24,638 nt of DNA from CAZOVK01 sp964583165 (lineage in GTDB: Bacteria; Bacillota; Clostridia; Lachnospirales; WRAX01), in contig CAZOVK010000030.1 of assembly GCA_964583165.1 (NCBI GenBank), forward strand, positions 1 through 24,638, given 5' to 3'. Position numbers and translations under genes: made by a program. A model generated the notes under the pieces. The model was not told where the DNA came from. It saw only the letters and a list, made by a program, of their open reading frames with translations, and searched no databases. Of the stretch, positions 14,997-22,452 are shown piece by piece. Position 1 is the first letter of the stretch; each line of letters begins with the position of its first letter.

Positions 14997-15473
14997 CTAT
15001 TCACCAGCGAAATCGGTTAGCCTCTGACCATCAATACGATAAACCGTCCATTCGTCCATAGGTTTTGCGCCGAGCGACAAATAGAAGTCTATGCTTGGCT
15101 TGTTCCAGTCTAGACACGACCATTCAAAACGCCCACAACCGCGCTCAACAGCTATTTGGGCGAGCTTTTTTAACAATGCTTTACCTATGCCCATGCCCCG
15201 ACATTCGGGCTTCACAAATAAGTCTTCAAGGTATAAACCTGCCCGCCCAACGAATGTACTGAAATTATGGAAGAACAGCGCGAACCCTACTTCCGCGCCG
15301 TCAACTATAGCAAAAATGACCTCGGCGTGTTTTCTTTCAAACAGCCACTCGTTTAACAAATCTTCCGTCGCTACAACATCGTCTAACATTTTTTCATAAA
15401 CGGCCAGTTCCTTGATGAATTGAAGGATTAGCGCCGTGTCCGTTTTTTCAGCGTATCTGAATGTAACTGCCAT
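14997..15473 (-). CDS. GNAT acetyltransferase of the SSAT/diamine acetyltransferase type
   Basis: A 158-residue GNAT protein. The loop GLYLEDLFVKPECRGMGIGK (acetyl-CoA site, R92-G-M-G-I-G97) and RFEWSCLDWNKPSIDFYLSL are characteristic of the spermidine/diamine or thialysine acetyltransferase subfamily. A polyamine or lysine-analogue substrate is the family-based guess. The ATG at 15473 follows a GAGG site. As first gene of the GNAT-GNAT-MATE operon it may help acetylate compounds that the pump exports, though this is speculative. I see no convincing sigma-A promoter immediately upstream, and tRNA-Leu, transcribed in the same direction, lies 243 bp upstream. Confidence 0.9.
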   Translation of the reverse strand: MAVTFRYAEKTDTALILQFIKELAVYEKMLDDVVATEDLLNEWLFERKHAEVIFAIVDGAEVGFALFFHNFSTFVGRAGLYLEDLFVKPECRGMGIGKALLKKLAQIAVERGCGRFEWSCLDWNKPSIDFYLSLGAKPMDEWTVYRIDGQRLTDFAGE

Positions 15474-15716
15474 AACAATACCTCATCTGATAATAATATT
15501 TTCCTACCCTTTCTGCCATATAACTAAAAGCCGCCAAATTTGCATTCGACAGCCTTGAAATTGCTGATAACTTCATCCACGGTGACATTTAACATGGCTA
15601 CGCATGACTAACCGCATAAATAACCCGTGCGCTCTTTTATGTAATGAATTTAGTTAATCTTTCTTATGGAGGTTTTCAGCTAAAATCCCCCGCTATAAGC
15701 AAAAAGGTATAAAAAA
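15474..15716. other. 243-bp gap between tRNA-Leu and the GNAT operon
   Basis: Directly after tRNA-Leu on the minus strand there are T-rich tracts that may end tRNA transcription, though no good hairpin precedes them. A 23-codon minus-strand ORF (15524-15595) has no ribosome site and an in-frame stop just upstream; I treat it as chance or a gene remnant. No other structure is seen. Confidence 0.4.
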
Positions 15717-15799
15717 TGCGGATAACAGGACTCGAACCTGCACAGGGGTCGCCTATTGGTTTCTAAGACCAACGCGTCTACCAATTCCGCCATATCCGC
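15717..15799 (-). tRNA. tRNA-Leu (anticodon UAG)
   Basis: An 83-base class II tRNA. Acceptor stem GCGGATA / TATCCGC with discriminator A; anticodon stem TTGGT / ACCAA with loop CTTAGAA, giving anticodon TAG; long variable arm; T-arm GCAGG / CCTGT around TTCGAGT. CCA is not encoded. It is transcribed leftward from a consensus promoter at 15809-15837. Confidence 0.97.
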
Positions 15800-15808
15800 A
15801 TGGATAGT

Positions 15809-15837
15809 ATTATAATAGGAAAATAGTAAAATGTCAA
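15809..15837 (-). promoter_or_regulatory. Consensus sigma-A promoter of tRNA-Leu
   Basis: TTGACA (15832-15837), a 17-base spacer and TATAAT (15809-15814) on the minus strand. The -35 box overlaps the first codons of the divergent hydrolase if that gene starts at 15831. Confidence 0.92.
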
Positions 15838-16706
15838 TCACTTTTCGCGATAGTTCGTATATAAAAATAAAGAGCACAGAAATGGGCGTGGCATCAGTGG
15901 ATTCGGTTAATAATTCATGTAAAACCAAATACCCGATAATCCTTGTTCACGGGACGGGTTTTCGCGATAGAAAGTGGCTGAACTACTGGGGGCGTATACC
16001 GCTGGCGCTGACCGATTTGGGTGCGCGAGTGTTTTATTGTAAACAAGACGCGTGGGGGACGATTGAGGAGAACGCAAGGGTGGTTAAGGCGACGATTGAA
16101 GAAGCCATGCGAGAAACGAAGGCTGATAAAGTAAATATACTTGCGCATTCAAAGGGCGGCTTAGAGGCGCGGTATGTTATCAGCCAACTCGGCATGGAAA
16201 ACTCTGTCGCGACTCTTACGACAATCTCAACACCGCATCGGGGTTCTAAGACGATGGATTTCTTTTGCCGCTTCCCAAAACCGCTCATGTGCTTTATTGG
16301 CCTTTTTGTAAACCTGTACTTCAAGGTTTTAGGTGATACGAAACCCGACTTTTATAATGCGTGTTGTTCGCTTACTACGGCGGCGTGTGAGCGATTTAAT
16401 AAATGCGCTGTTGATTCAAAGCTTGTGTCCTATCAGAGTTACTCATGTGTGATGAAAAGCGCGGTCAGCGATATGTTCTTGTCCGTGCCCTATTTGGTTG
16501 TCAAGTGTTTTGACGGTGAGTGTGACGGGATTGTGTCTGTCGAGTCGGCGAAGTGGGGCAATTTCAAGGGCGCAATCAGTCACGATAAACGACGCGGTAT
16601 TTCTCACGCTGACATAGTGGACGCGCGGCGTATGAATATTAAAGGTTTTGATGTAAGAGATGTTTATGTGGGCATTGTGAGTGAATTGAAAAACGCGGGT
16701 TACTAG
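15831..16706 (+). CDS. Alpha/beta hydrolase, triacylglycerol-lipase-like
   Basis: A 291-residue alpha/beta hydrolase. Landmarks are the oxyanion strand PIILVHGTGFRDRKWLNYWG, the nucleophile elbow AHSKGG (Ser107), an acid in DGECDGIVS (Asp232 more likely than Asp228) and His259 in GISHADIVD. The TISTPHRGS segment after the nucleophile is typical of bacterial lipases and PGAP1-like esterases. There is no signal peptide, so it is presumably intracellular; the lipid or ester substrate is unknown. The first ATG (15831) has AGGA 10 bases upstream but overlaps the tRNA-Leu -35 box; ATG 15882 would remove 17 poorly conserved residues and is a real alternative. No plus-strand promoter is obvious. Confidence 0.88.
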   Translation: MSITFRDSSYIKIKSTEMGVASVDSVNNSCKTKYPIILVHGTGFRDRKWLNYWGRIPLALTDLGARVFYCKQDAWGTIEENARVVKATIEEAMRETKADKVNILAHSKGGLEARYVISQLGMENSVATLTTISTPHRGSKTMDFFCRFPKPLMCFIGLFVNLYFKVLGDTKPDFYNACCSLTTAACERFNKCAVDSKLVSYQSYSCVMKSAVSDMFLSVPYLVVKCFDGECDGIVSVESAKWGNFKGAISHDKRRGISHADIVDARRMNIKGFDVRDVYVGIVSELKNAGY

Positions 16707-16753
16707 AACAGTCACGCCAACCCGTGACAGAATCATGGCTATAATAGCAGTAA

Positions 16754-16784
16754 TACACGCCTTGTAAATCAATCAAGGCGTGTA
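16754..16784. terminator. Hairpin between convergent hydrolase and fRMsr genes
   Basis: A perfect 11-bp stem, TACACGCCTTG / CAAGGCGTGTA, with a 9-base loop. Neither side has a long T-tract, so it may be a bidirectional, imperfect terminator or an mRNA-stabilising hairpin. A smaller GTCACG / CGTGAC hairpin lies at 16711-16728. Confidence 0.55.
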
Positions 16785-16796
16785 AAGATAAACTAT

Positions 16797-17282
16797 TTAT
16801 ATACCTTTGAGGTAATCAGAAATGACTTGCCCCACTTCCGTAAACACTTGAACCTCTAAATCCGTAAAGCGCCCGACAACGGGGCTGTCAATATCTAAAA
16901 CGCCGAAAATCTGCCCGTTCTTAAACAGCGGAACCACCAGCTCTGATTTCGAGTTAGAGTCACACGCGATATGCTCCGGGAAGGCGTGAACATCTTTCAC
17001 AACTTGAATCAGCCCCGTTTGAGCGGCCGTGCCACAGACGCCTCTCCCCATTTGAATGCGCTCACAAGCAGGAAGCCCCTGAAACGGCCCCAGTACCAGT
17101 TGTTCCTCTTTATAGAGATAAAACCCCACCCAGTTTATGTTGTCTAAATAAACGTTTATGACGGCCGAGATATTCGACAGGTTCGCAATCAAATCAGTTT
17201 CGGCTTGGACAGTAAGTCTAATAGTTTCTAGCATATATCTAAAATTCTCTTCCAGAGTTGCCCCTACCATTTTCGTAAACAA
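16797..17282 (-). CDS. Free methionine-(R)-sulfoxide reductase (GAF domain)
   Basis: A 161-residue single GAF-domain protein. The fRMsr signature is complete: INWVGFYLY, LVLGPFQGLPACERI, GRGVCGTA and HIACDSNSKSELVVPL. The three redox cysteines are Cys73, Cys83 and Cys107; their spacings of 10 and 24 are those I recall for the E. coli enzyme (84, 94, 118). It reduces free Met-R-sulfoxide, usually with thioredoxin, and so repairs oxidative damage. The start is TTG 17282, chosen because GGAGGGG lies 5 bases upstream; the ATG at 17270 is 17 bases from that site. Its own promoter lies at 17395-17423, leaving a leader of about 105 bases. Confidence 0.93.
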   Translation of the reverse strand: MFTKMVGATLEENFRYMLETIRLTVQAETDLIANLSNISAVINVYLDNINWVGFYLYKEEQLVLGPFQGLPACERIQMGRGVCGTAAQTGLIQVVKDVHAFPEHIACDSNSKSELVVPLFKNGQIFGVLDIDSPVVGRFTDLEVQVFTEVGQVISDYLKGI

Positions 17283-17394
17283 AATATCCCCTCCGATTTT
17301 TGTTGATACATAAGAGCACCCTCAGACACTTATGTTTGAGTAGCGGCAACATATGCCATCGCCCAACTTCTGTTCTTTGTTACTGCCCTATCAT

Positions 17395-17423
17395 ATTATA
17401 GGGTATCTCTAACCGTTTGACAA
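17395..17423 (-). promoter_or_regulatory. Sigma-A promoter of the fRMsr gene
   Basis: TTGTCA (17418-17423), a 17-base spacer and TATAAT (17395-17400) on the minus strand. The -10 lies inside a CCCTAT / ATAGGG inverted repeat (17386-17403) that could be an operator. The downstream leader holds small inverted repeats such as CATAAG / CTTATG. Confidence 0.82.
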
Positions 17424-17480
17424 GATGTCGTATCGCGGATTGTCTAGTAATCGACCGCTCCGCTTGTTTAATGACTTGAC

Positions 17481-17506
17481 AAAAAGCCCCGCGTTAGCAG
17501 GGCCTT
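17481..17506 (-). terminator. Terminator after the cold-shock gene
   Basis: On the minus strand GCCCTGC, loop TAAC, GCGGGGC (one T-G pair), then five T. It lies about 55 bases past the csp stop codon and separates it from the fRMsr promoter. Confidence 0.88.
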
Positions 17507-17559
17507 CGTAAGTGACAGCTCATCTATATAATCAGCGCCAAACGCGCTAAAAACCTAGC

Positions 17560-17766
17560 TTATCTGTGCACAACACCGACGTTCTTAGCTTGGGGGCCTT
17601 TCGCGCCTTCCTCAACTTCGAACTCAACTTCTTGGTCTACTTCAAGGGTTCTGTAGCCATCAGCCTGAATAGCTGTGTAGTGAACGAAAACATCGCCCTC
17701 GCCGTCAACGGAAATAAAGCCGAAGCCCTTTTCTGCGTTGAACCATTTTACTTTGCCCTTCTTCAT
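17560..17766 (-). CDS. Cold-shock domain protein (Csp family)
   Basis: A 68-residue cold-shock protein. RNP1 and RNP2 are visible as KGFGFISV and DVFVHYTAI, preceded by MKKGKVKWFNAEKGF. Csp proteins bind single-stranded RNA and melt secondary structure as RNA chaperones. I choose ATG 17766 since GGGAGG is 7 bases upstream; ATG 17769 is only 4 bases from it and would add one Met. Length and motifs are normal. It has its own consensus-like promoter and a leader of about 65 bases. Confidence 0.96.
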   Translation of the reverse strand: MKKGKVKWFNAEKGFGFISVDGEGDVFVHYTAIQADGYRTLEVDQEVEFEVEEGAKGPQAKNVGVVHR

Positions 17767-17838
17767 CATGAAACCTCCCAAAACTTAAAAAAATAATCTT
17801 GTGGCTTACGCCGCATACGCTAGCGAACTACCATGTTT

Positions 17839-17867
17839 ACTATAACACAGATGTCTGATGTTGTCAA
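17839..17867 (-). promoter_or_regulatory. Sigma-A promoter of the cold-shock gene
   Basis: TTGACA (17862-17867), a 17-base spacer, TATAGT (17839-17844) on the minus strand. Transcription should begin near 17832. Confidence 0.9.
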
Positions 17868-17948
17868 CAGTTTTGTACAAATTATCCAAAATATTGCAGA
17901 TGAACATATGTCTGTTTCTACGTTCGAGTGGTCATGAATTTATTGTTA

Positions 17949-17977
17949 TTGACAAGCGGCGGAGCTTTCGGTATATT
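17949..17977 (+). promoter_or_regulatory. Sigma-A promoter of the rhomboid gene
   Basis: TTGACA (17949-17954), a 17-base spacer and TATATT (17972-17977). It leaves a leader of about 60 bases before the GTG start. Confidence 0.85.
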
Positions 17978-18046
17978 TATTCGTAGATGTTTATCTTTGA
18001 AGAACATACTGGGGCTTGATATTATGAATCGGGAAATGATAGAATC

Positions 18047-19108
18047 GTGTTGACTTATTCACGTTTTGGGCAAGTGTTTACTCAAACCCTGACGGATTGT
18101 GAATTTTCGCTGTCACATTCGATAGTTGATTCGGGCGTGGGGTTGTTTCCGAGTCATTGTTATGTCAAGAATGACGGGACGATACTCTACGCGGTTTCAT
18201 TGCAGAACTATGACCAACTGGGTATTGACGGAATTAAGCGTATCAAAGAGTCCAACTTGGGTACTTTCGGCGTGATTACGGCGGACTATCATTTTAGGAA
18301 CGTGATAATATTCAATATCATTGTTGCCGAAAAGCGCGACGACGAGTTAAACAGGCTGATTGAGGGATGCGAGCCTTTTTTGGAGCAGAACGTCTACTGT
18401 GTAGACATCGTGGTGGATTTATCCGAAGAGAAATTGTTTGTTGATAAGGAAGCACCCTATAAGCTGGCTGGGGTTTATGCCATGGCGCAAAACGCCCTGC
18501 AAGGTAACGCCGCCGCCGAAAGCTTAAAGGCTAGAGCCAGACCGTCGTTTGTGTATGTCATAATCGCGATAAACGCGATTATGATGCTCGTGCTTGAATC
18601 TATGGGCGGTTCGAGCGATTTGAATGTACTTATCAATTATGGGGCGTTAGACACCGCAAGGGTCGTTGGCAATCTGGAGTTCTACCGCCTGTTTTCAAGC
18701 ATTTTCTTACATTCGGGGCTGGCGCACTTTGCGTTTAACACACTCAGTTTGTATGTGTTCGGTTCGCGCATTGAACGCTTCGCGGGGCATTGGTTCTTCT
18801 TGGGCGCTTATGTAATGTCGGGGCTGATGGGCAGTTGCGCTATGTTGGCATTCGGCACGACACCCGCTGTCGGCGCATCAGGCGCAATATTCGGGCTAAT
18901 CGGCGCATCAATCGTCTTTACATACCGCACACGCATGAGTATGGACGGGCTGAATTTCTATATTATGTTACTTTTTGCGACAAGTGGGTTGATTCTGGGC
19001 TTGATGGTAGAAAACGTGGGTAATGCCGCGCATATAGCGGGCTTTTTGACAGGTTTCGTGATTGCCGCGTTCACTAGGCTGTCGCCTGTGGCTCATAAAG
19101 CAACTTAG
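18047..19108 (+). CDS. Rhomboid intramembrane serine protease with extra N-terminal domain
   Basis: A 353-residue protein. Residues about 1-165 are a soluble alpha/beta domain I cannot name. The rest is a six- or seven-TM rhomboid core with FLHSGLAHFAFNTLSLYVFG, the catalytic serine motif GASGAIFG (Ser278) and the catalytic histidine in NAAHIAGF (His329). Rhomboids cleave transmembrane substrates within the bilayer; the N-terminal domain may select substrate or sense a ligand, which is inference. It starts at GTG 18047 (or TTG 18050): an in-frame stop at 18017 rules out earlier starts, and no strong ribosome site is seen. The stop codon (19106-19108) lies in the left end of a 171-bp repeat, so the original C terminus may have been altered. 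Confidence 0.9.
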   Translation: MLTYSRFGQVFTQTLTDCEFSLSHSIVDSGVGLFPSHCYVKNDGTILYAVSLQNYDQLGIDGIKRIKESNLGTFGVITADYHFRNVIIFNIIVAEKRDDELNRLIEGCEPFLEQNVYCVDIVVDLSEEKLFVDKEAPYKLAGVYAMAQNALQGNAAAESLKARARPSFVYVIIAINAIMMLVLESMGGSSDLNVLINYGALDTARVVGNLEFYRLFSSIFLHSGLAHFAFNTLSLYVFGSRIERFAGHWFFLGAYVMSGLMGSCAMLAFGTTPAVGASGAIFGLIGASIVFTYRTRMSMDGLNFYIMLLFATSGLILGLMVENVGNAAHIAGFLTGFVIAAFTRLSPVAHKAT

Positions 19109-19274
19109 AGCCTGTCTAATATCCTCATTCCGACGCCTTTTCGGCTGATTTCCCGCCATGCTGCGTCAGCGCGGCTAGGCGCAATTAGTTGCATTTCGCC
19201 GTCGCCGTGCTTCCTTGCCTGACGAAAATTCATCTCGAAAATTCGCCGAAAGCGGGATATAGACAAGCTCTTAG
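19104..19274. repeat. 171-bp MITE-like repeat with imperfect terminal inverted repeats
   Basis: The left end (19104-19124, CTTAGAGCCTGTCTAATATCC) and the reverse complement of the right end (19254-19274) match over about 20 bases with few differences. The GC-rich interior can form further hairpins and is open on the minus strand, encoding a peptide containing GEMQLIAPSRADAAWREIS. From memory, closely similar peptides are annotated in many clostridial genomes as small hypothetical proteins, which is what a dispersed non-autonomous element would produce. No transposase is present. The element begins exactly at the rhomboid stop codon. No target-site duplication is obvious. Confidence 0.65.
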
Positions 19275-19291
19275 AAAAAGAGGTAATTGAT

Positions 19292-19327
19292 AATGGGCAA
19301 TGGTTAAACCATTGCCCATTCTTTTTT
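19292..19327 (+). terminator. Terminator after the rhomboid gene and repeat
   Basis: A perfect 12-bp stem, AATGGGCAATGG (19292-19303) / CCATTGCCCATT (19309-19320), then CTTTTTT. It lies beyond the repeat and is probably the original rhomboid terminator, now separated from the gene by the insertion. Confidence 0.92.
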
Positions 19328-19475
19328 GTAATTGCCCTCTCTGCATTCATCCCTAATATACCGCTCAAACCCTCATTCATCAACAAATAAATATTCGCAT
19401 TTAGGCAAATGTCAGCTACATTCAGCATTAAATTATAATTAAGACAATATCAGGCTGATTACTTGAATTTCATGG
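19328..19475. other. AT-rich spacer with no recognised feature
   Basis: Together with the repeat and terminator this fills the gap before the large membrane-protein gene. I see no ORF with a ribosome site and no conserved RNA motif. Confidence 0.5.
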
Positions 19476-19504
19476 TTTACACAATGCACATTTTGTTATA
19501 TTAT
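19476..19504 (+). promoter_or_regulatory. Probable sigma-A promoter of the large three-TM gene
   Basis: TTTACA (19476-19481), a 17-base spacer and TATTAT (19499-19504). The predicted transcription start near 19511 would almost coincide with ATG 19513, which favours the later start at 19534. Confidence 0.55.
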
Positions 19505-19533
19505 ATAGTAAAATGACCCTGACTGGAGGACTT

Positions 19534-22404
19534 ATGATTTGCTTGTATGCTTGCTTACTACAGAATGACGGCGCGCAAGTTTTGCGTGCGGATAAGGGTT
19601 GTTTAACGGACGAGGTAATGGGATTCCTTCATGCGTTGCCGATACCAACGGGCGCTGATTCAATATTGTTCATAGACGGCGTAGCTGACACGAATGCGGC
19701 CGTTGTTTGCCGCTTTATCCCTAATGGAACTGAAACACTCATGGCGGCGCTCTTGTTTGATTCTGCCGACCGTGAGCGATTGTTGAATGACCCGTTAAAT
19801 ATCTTCTCGCTTAAATTCCCCGAACATGCCGGAGATGTCGCCGCTATCGATTATGCGGCTGATGATATATACATAGAGAAGCCTTTTGCCCCACCGATAA
19901 TCAACAGTTTCAGTGATGGAGCTTTTATGGCGTTTGTGAAAGCGGCGTTTGATGCCGCCGAGCGAAAGACTATGTGTTATGTGCTCTATAACCCCAAGAA
20001 TACGGAGCCAACCGGGCTAATACTTCAACTCTTTACGCTCTTGCCCCCACGCATCACAAGGTATCTATACTTCGCGTCCTGTATCGAGAACCTCGATGTT
20101 TCAGAAAACCGCTTCGCCCTTGCGTTCGCCCCCAATACGGAGGATAACCGCCGCGCCGTAACAGAATTAGCCGAACACGGGCAAATGGTGTTTGAATTGC
20201 CCGATGGGTTCGCCGCGATTGAGAACGCACCTCATAACCTTGATTTATACGCGAATGTGCTTGCGCGTTGTTCGCGTAAGGAGATACCGCTCAAATTTTT
20301 AGAGGAGTTCTATGCCGAATGTGAAACGCATATCGCCCCCGACGACTTTTCATTGGCATCTTTGGCGGCCTTTCTCACCCTTGCTGATTTGACAAACAAA
20401 TCTCTCTACATAGACAGACCCGACAACAGCGAAATCGAGCGTGCGCGTGTTCAACTCTACAAGACTTCACTCGCGAAACGCCGCGAAATTATGGAGTCCT
20501 ACGCTTCACTGATAGCCGATGCCGCGCTTAGAACCGACACAAGCAGTTTAGCCATCTTCGGCATAGCGGCGGACGAAGAGGTTTTCATTGAAGACCTGAA
20601 AAAGACGCTGTTTAACGAAGAAAAGTATATCAACGGCGGGCTTTTGCTCATTGAATGTACCGTGGCGGCTATAGCGTCAGGTGGCGCGAACAGCGGCGTT
20701 GTGCCCGATATTCTGTTCGAGCTGTTAGAGTTCTCAAAAACCTCCGTAACGGTGTTTGATTGGGTGAACCTCGACCATATTTACCGCGCCTACATAGCCC
20801 CGTCTGCCAAACTGCTGACAGAGGCAGACACGGTTCTTGCGTTTGGATACCTAGAAGAGCTTCGCGCCTCCATACATAACCCTGACGTAAAGTCCGATTT
20901 AGACATACTCGCGGCTTCAATCGCGGGTATGTTCCTGTCCGTCTGCCCGTTTGTTGAGTTGGGGCTGATGTTAAACGCCCTAGACAAACTGGACATACCG
21001 TCACTGGCAGAACCCCTCAAAGACAGAATCTCCAACCTAATGCGCGGTACATTATTAGAAATGACATCAGACGGCATCCGTTGGGAGTCGTTTGGCGAAA
21101 CACTGAAACTAGTCGCCGACGCGCTAAAAAACGACAAAGAGCTGGAGTTTCTCCACACGCCCTTAGAACAGGCGTTTGAAAAGATTTTTGATGAGAAAAC
21201 ATCTCTAAACGCTGAAACCATAAACCGTATAATGTCGCTACCGCCCGAAATCGTCGAGCATATCACACACAAGGACATAGCCGAACGCTTTGAACGCTCA
21301 TGCAAACTCATCGCCTTCGACAAAATGCTTAAAAAGGGCGAATCTACGGCGATTAAATCCCTACTTTTAGAAGCCATCGACAGCCCATACGGCAAGGACA
21401 TCTATGAAGTCGCCGAAGAATGGTTAGACAATGAAATCAAGCGCGGTTATTTCGAGCGTATAGACTACAGCTTGTTGCCCTATATCTTCAACGCTCACCC
21501 CGAACGCATAACAGACTTTCTGCCACGCGACGACATAAACGCATGGATTGATTGTTTACGCGAATTAAAACGCGCCCGCATCAGCCAACGTCGCTCGGGT
21601 AATCTTGAACACAATATTGTTTTGATAATGAACGTGAACCGCGACCTGTTAAGGGCTTGGAAGCGTCTGGAGCCACGCACCCAAAAACTCTTCGGAACCG
21701 CCCTCAACCGCCGTTTCAAGAACCTAATCACGCTGTTTTCGTCAAAGGGCAATTATCGCAAGGGCGTTTCTCTGTTTCTGGGGATTTCAGGCGCGTTACT
21801 GTATGTTCTGCTCGCTCTGGCGGGTATCATGTTCTCGCCCGATACATTTACGGTTTTTGGCATAATCAACTGTGCTTACGCCGCAGTCGCCCTGGCGTTC
21901 CTATGGTACCTGTTCATAGCTCGCCCCTATGCCGCGCTCAAAACAGTCTGGCATTTTTTGGTCACAATCGTCTTGGGGCTCGTCATGGGCCTAAATATCT
22001 ATACAATCGTTAATGACGATGTTTTCAACAACTCAACAGCGGCAATAATGCGCAATATCTACTTTATTGAGAACGCCTATGAGCAACTTGAAATCGAAGT
22101 GATAAACGTATCTGCCATTGATGACAGCGGCGTAACCATTAACCTCACAGACGGTCTTGACCGCGGGATTCTCTGCTACAATGACTCAATTCTTCAAGTC
22201 AACGTAGAGTGTCGCCCCGAGTCTGAGGGCGTAACCACAGCCGTTACCTTCGGCGGTCACCCCGTCGTTTGGAAGGATAACATAGTGCTAATAAAGCTGT
22301 CAGATTACGCAACGGGCACATATGTATTCAAGGTGGCGCTCAAAGACAACGCGGGACACTCCACCGAAAGCTCCTTCAATGTAACAATAGAGGCGGCGCA
22401 ATGA
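19534..22404 (+). CDS. Large unrecognised three-TM protein with exported Ig-like C-terminal domain
   Basis: A 956-residue protein. Residues 1 to about 740 are soluble, with an alpha/beta N-terminal part (ICLYACLLQNDGAQVLRADK) and then a long, mostly helical, acidic region. Three TM segments lie at about 743-763, 767-790 and 796-816. Basic residues before TM1 and between TM2 and TM3 put the N-terminal body in the cytosol and the last roughly 140 residues outside. That tail is beta-rich and ends GTYVFKVALKDNAGHSTESS, a typical Ig/FN3-like fold. I do not recognise the family. ATG 19534 is chosen because GGAGG lies four bases upstream; ATG 19513 lacks a site. It may be a transmembrane sensor or scaffold. 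Convergent DUF95 and RDD genes follow. Confidence 0.82.
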   Translation: MICLYACLLQNDGAQVLRADKGCLTDEVMGFLHALPIPTGADSILFIDGVADTNAAVVCRFIPNGTETLMAALLFDSADRERLLNDPLNIFSLKFPEHAGDVAAIDYAADDIYIEKPFAPPIINSFSDGAFMAFVKAAFDAAERKTMCYVLYNPKNTEPTGLILQLFTLLPPRITRYLYFASCIENLDVSENRFALAFAPNTEDNRRAVTELAEHGQMVFELPDGFAAIENAPHNLDLYANVLARCSRKEIPLKFLEEFYAECETHIAPDDFSLASLAAFLTLADLTNKSLYIDRPDNSEIERARVQLYKTSLAKRREIMESYASLIADAALRTDTSSLAIFGIAADEEVFIEDLKKTLFNEEKYINGGLLLIECTVAAIASGGANSGVVPDILFELLEFSKTSVTVFDWVNLDHIYRAYIAPSAKLLTEADTVLAFGYLEELRASIHNPDVKSDLDILAASIAGMFLSVCPFVELGLMLNALDKLDIPSLAEPLKDRISNLMRGTLLEMTSDGIRWESFGETLKLVADALKNDKELEFLHTPLEQAFEKIFDEKTSLNAETINRIMSLPPEIVEHITHKDIAERFERSCKLIAFDKMLKKGESTAIKSLLLEAIDSPYGKDIYEVAEEWLDNEIKRGYFERIDYSLLPYIFNAHPERITDFLPRDDINAWIDCLRELKRARISQRRSGNLEHNIVLIMNVNRDLLRAWKRLEPRTQKLFGTALNRRFKNLITLFSSKGNYRKGVSLFLGISGALLYVLLALAGIMFSPDTFTVFGIINCAYAAVALAFLWYLFIARPYAALKTVWHFLVTIVLGLVMGLNIYTIVNDDVFNNSTAAIMRNIYFIENAYEQLEIEVINVSAIDDSGVTINLTDGLDRGILCYNDSILQVNVECRPESEGVTTAVTFGGHPVVWKDNIVLIKLSDYATGTYVFKVALKDNAGHSTESSFNVTIEAAQ

Positions 22405-22407
22405 GCA

Positions 22408-22427
22408 ATACCGCCTAAAGGCGGTAT
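22408..22427. terminator. Hairpin between convergent three-TM and DUF95 genes
   Basis: ATACCGCC, loop TAAA, GGCGGTAT, starting 4 bases past the stop codon. A T-tract is lacking on both sides, so efficiency is uncertain. A weaker GACCG / CGGTC pair lies at 22437-22454. Confidence 0.55.
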
Positions 22428-22452
22428 CCTTAGACAGACCGCCTTCAAACGG

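Noticed and set aside
15524..15595. 23-codon minus-strand ORF
   Set aside because: Too short, no ribosome site, in-frame stop close upstream, and no recognisable motif.
15680..15928. 82-codon minus-strand ORF over tRNA-Leu
   Set aside because: The peptide segment MAELVDALVLETNRRP is the usual translated-tRNA artefact; no ribosome site.
19105..19428. 107-codon minus-strand ORF across the repeat and terminator
   Set aside because: It has no ribosome site, and reads through a strong terminator hairpin and the MITE-like element. Its recognisable part is the translated repeat.
19534..19980. Firm assignment of the large protein's N terminus to a GTPase-associated (GAP1-type) domain
   Set aside because: The resemblance is a general impression of strand pattern; no diagnostic motif can be confirmed by eye.
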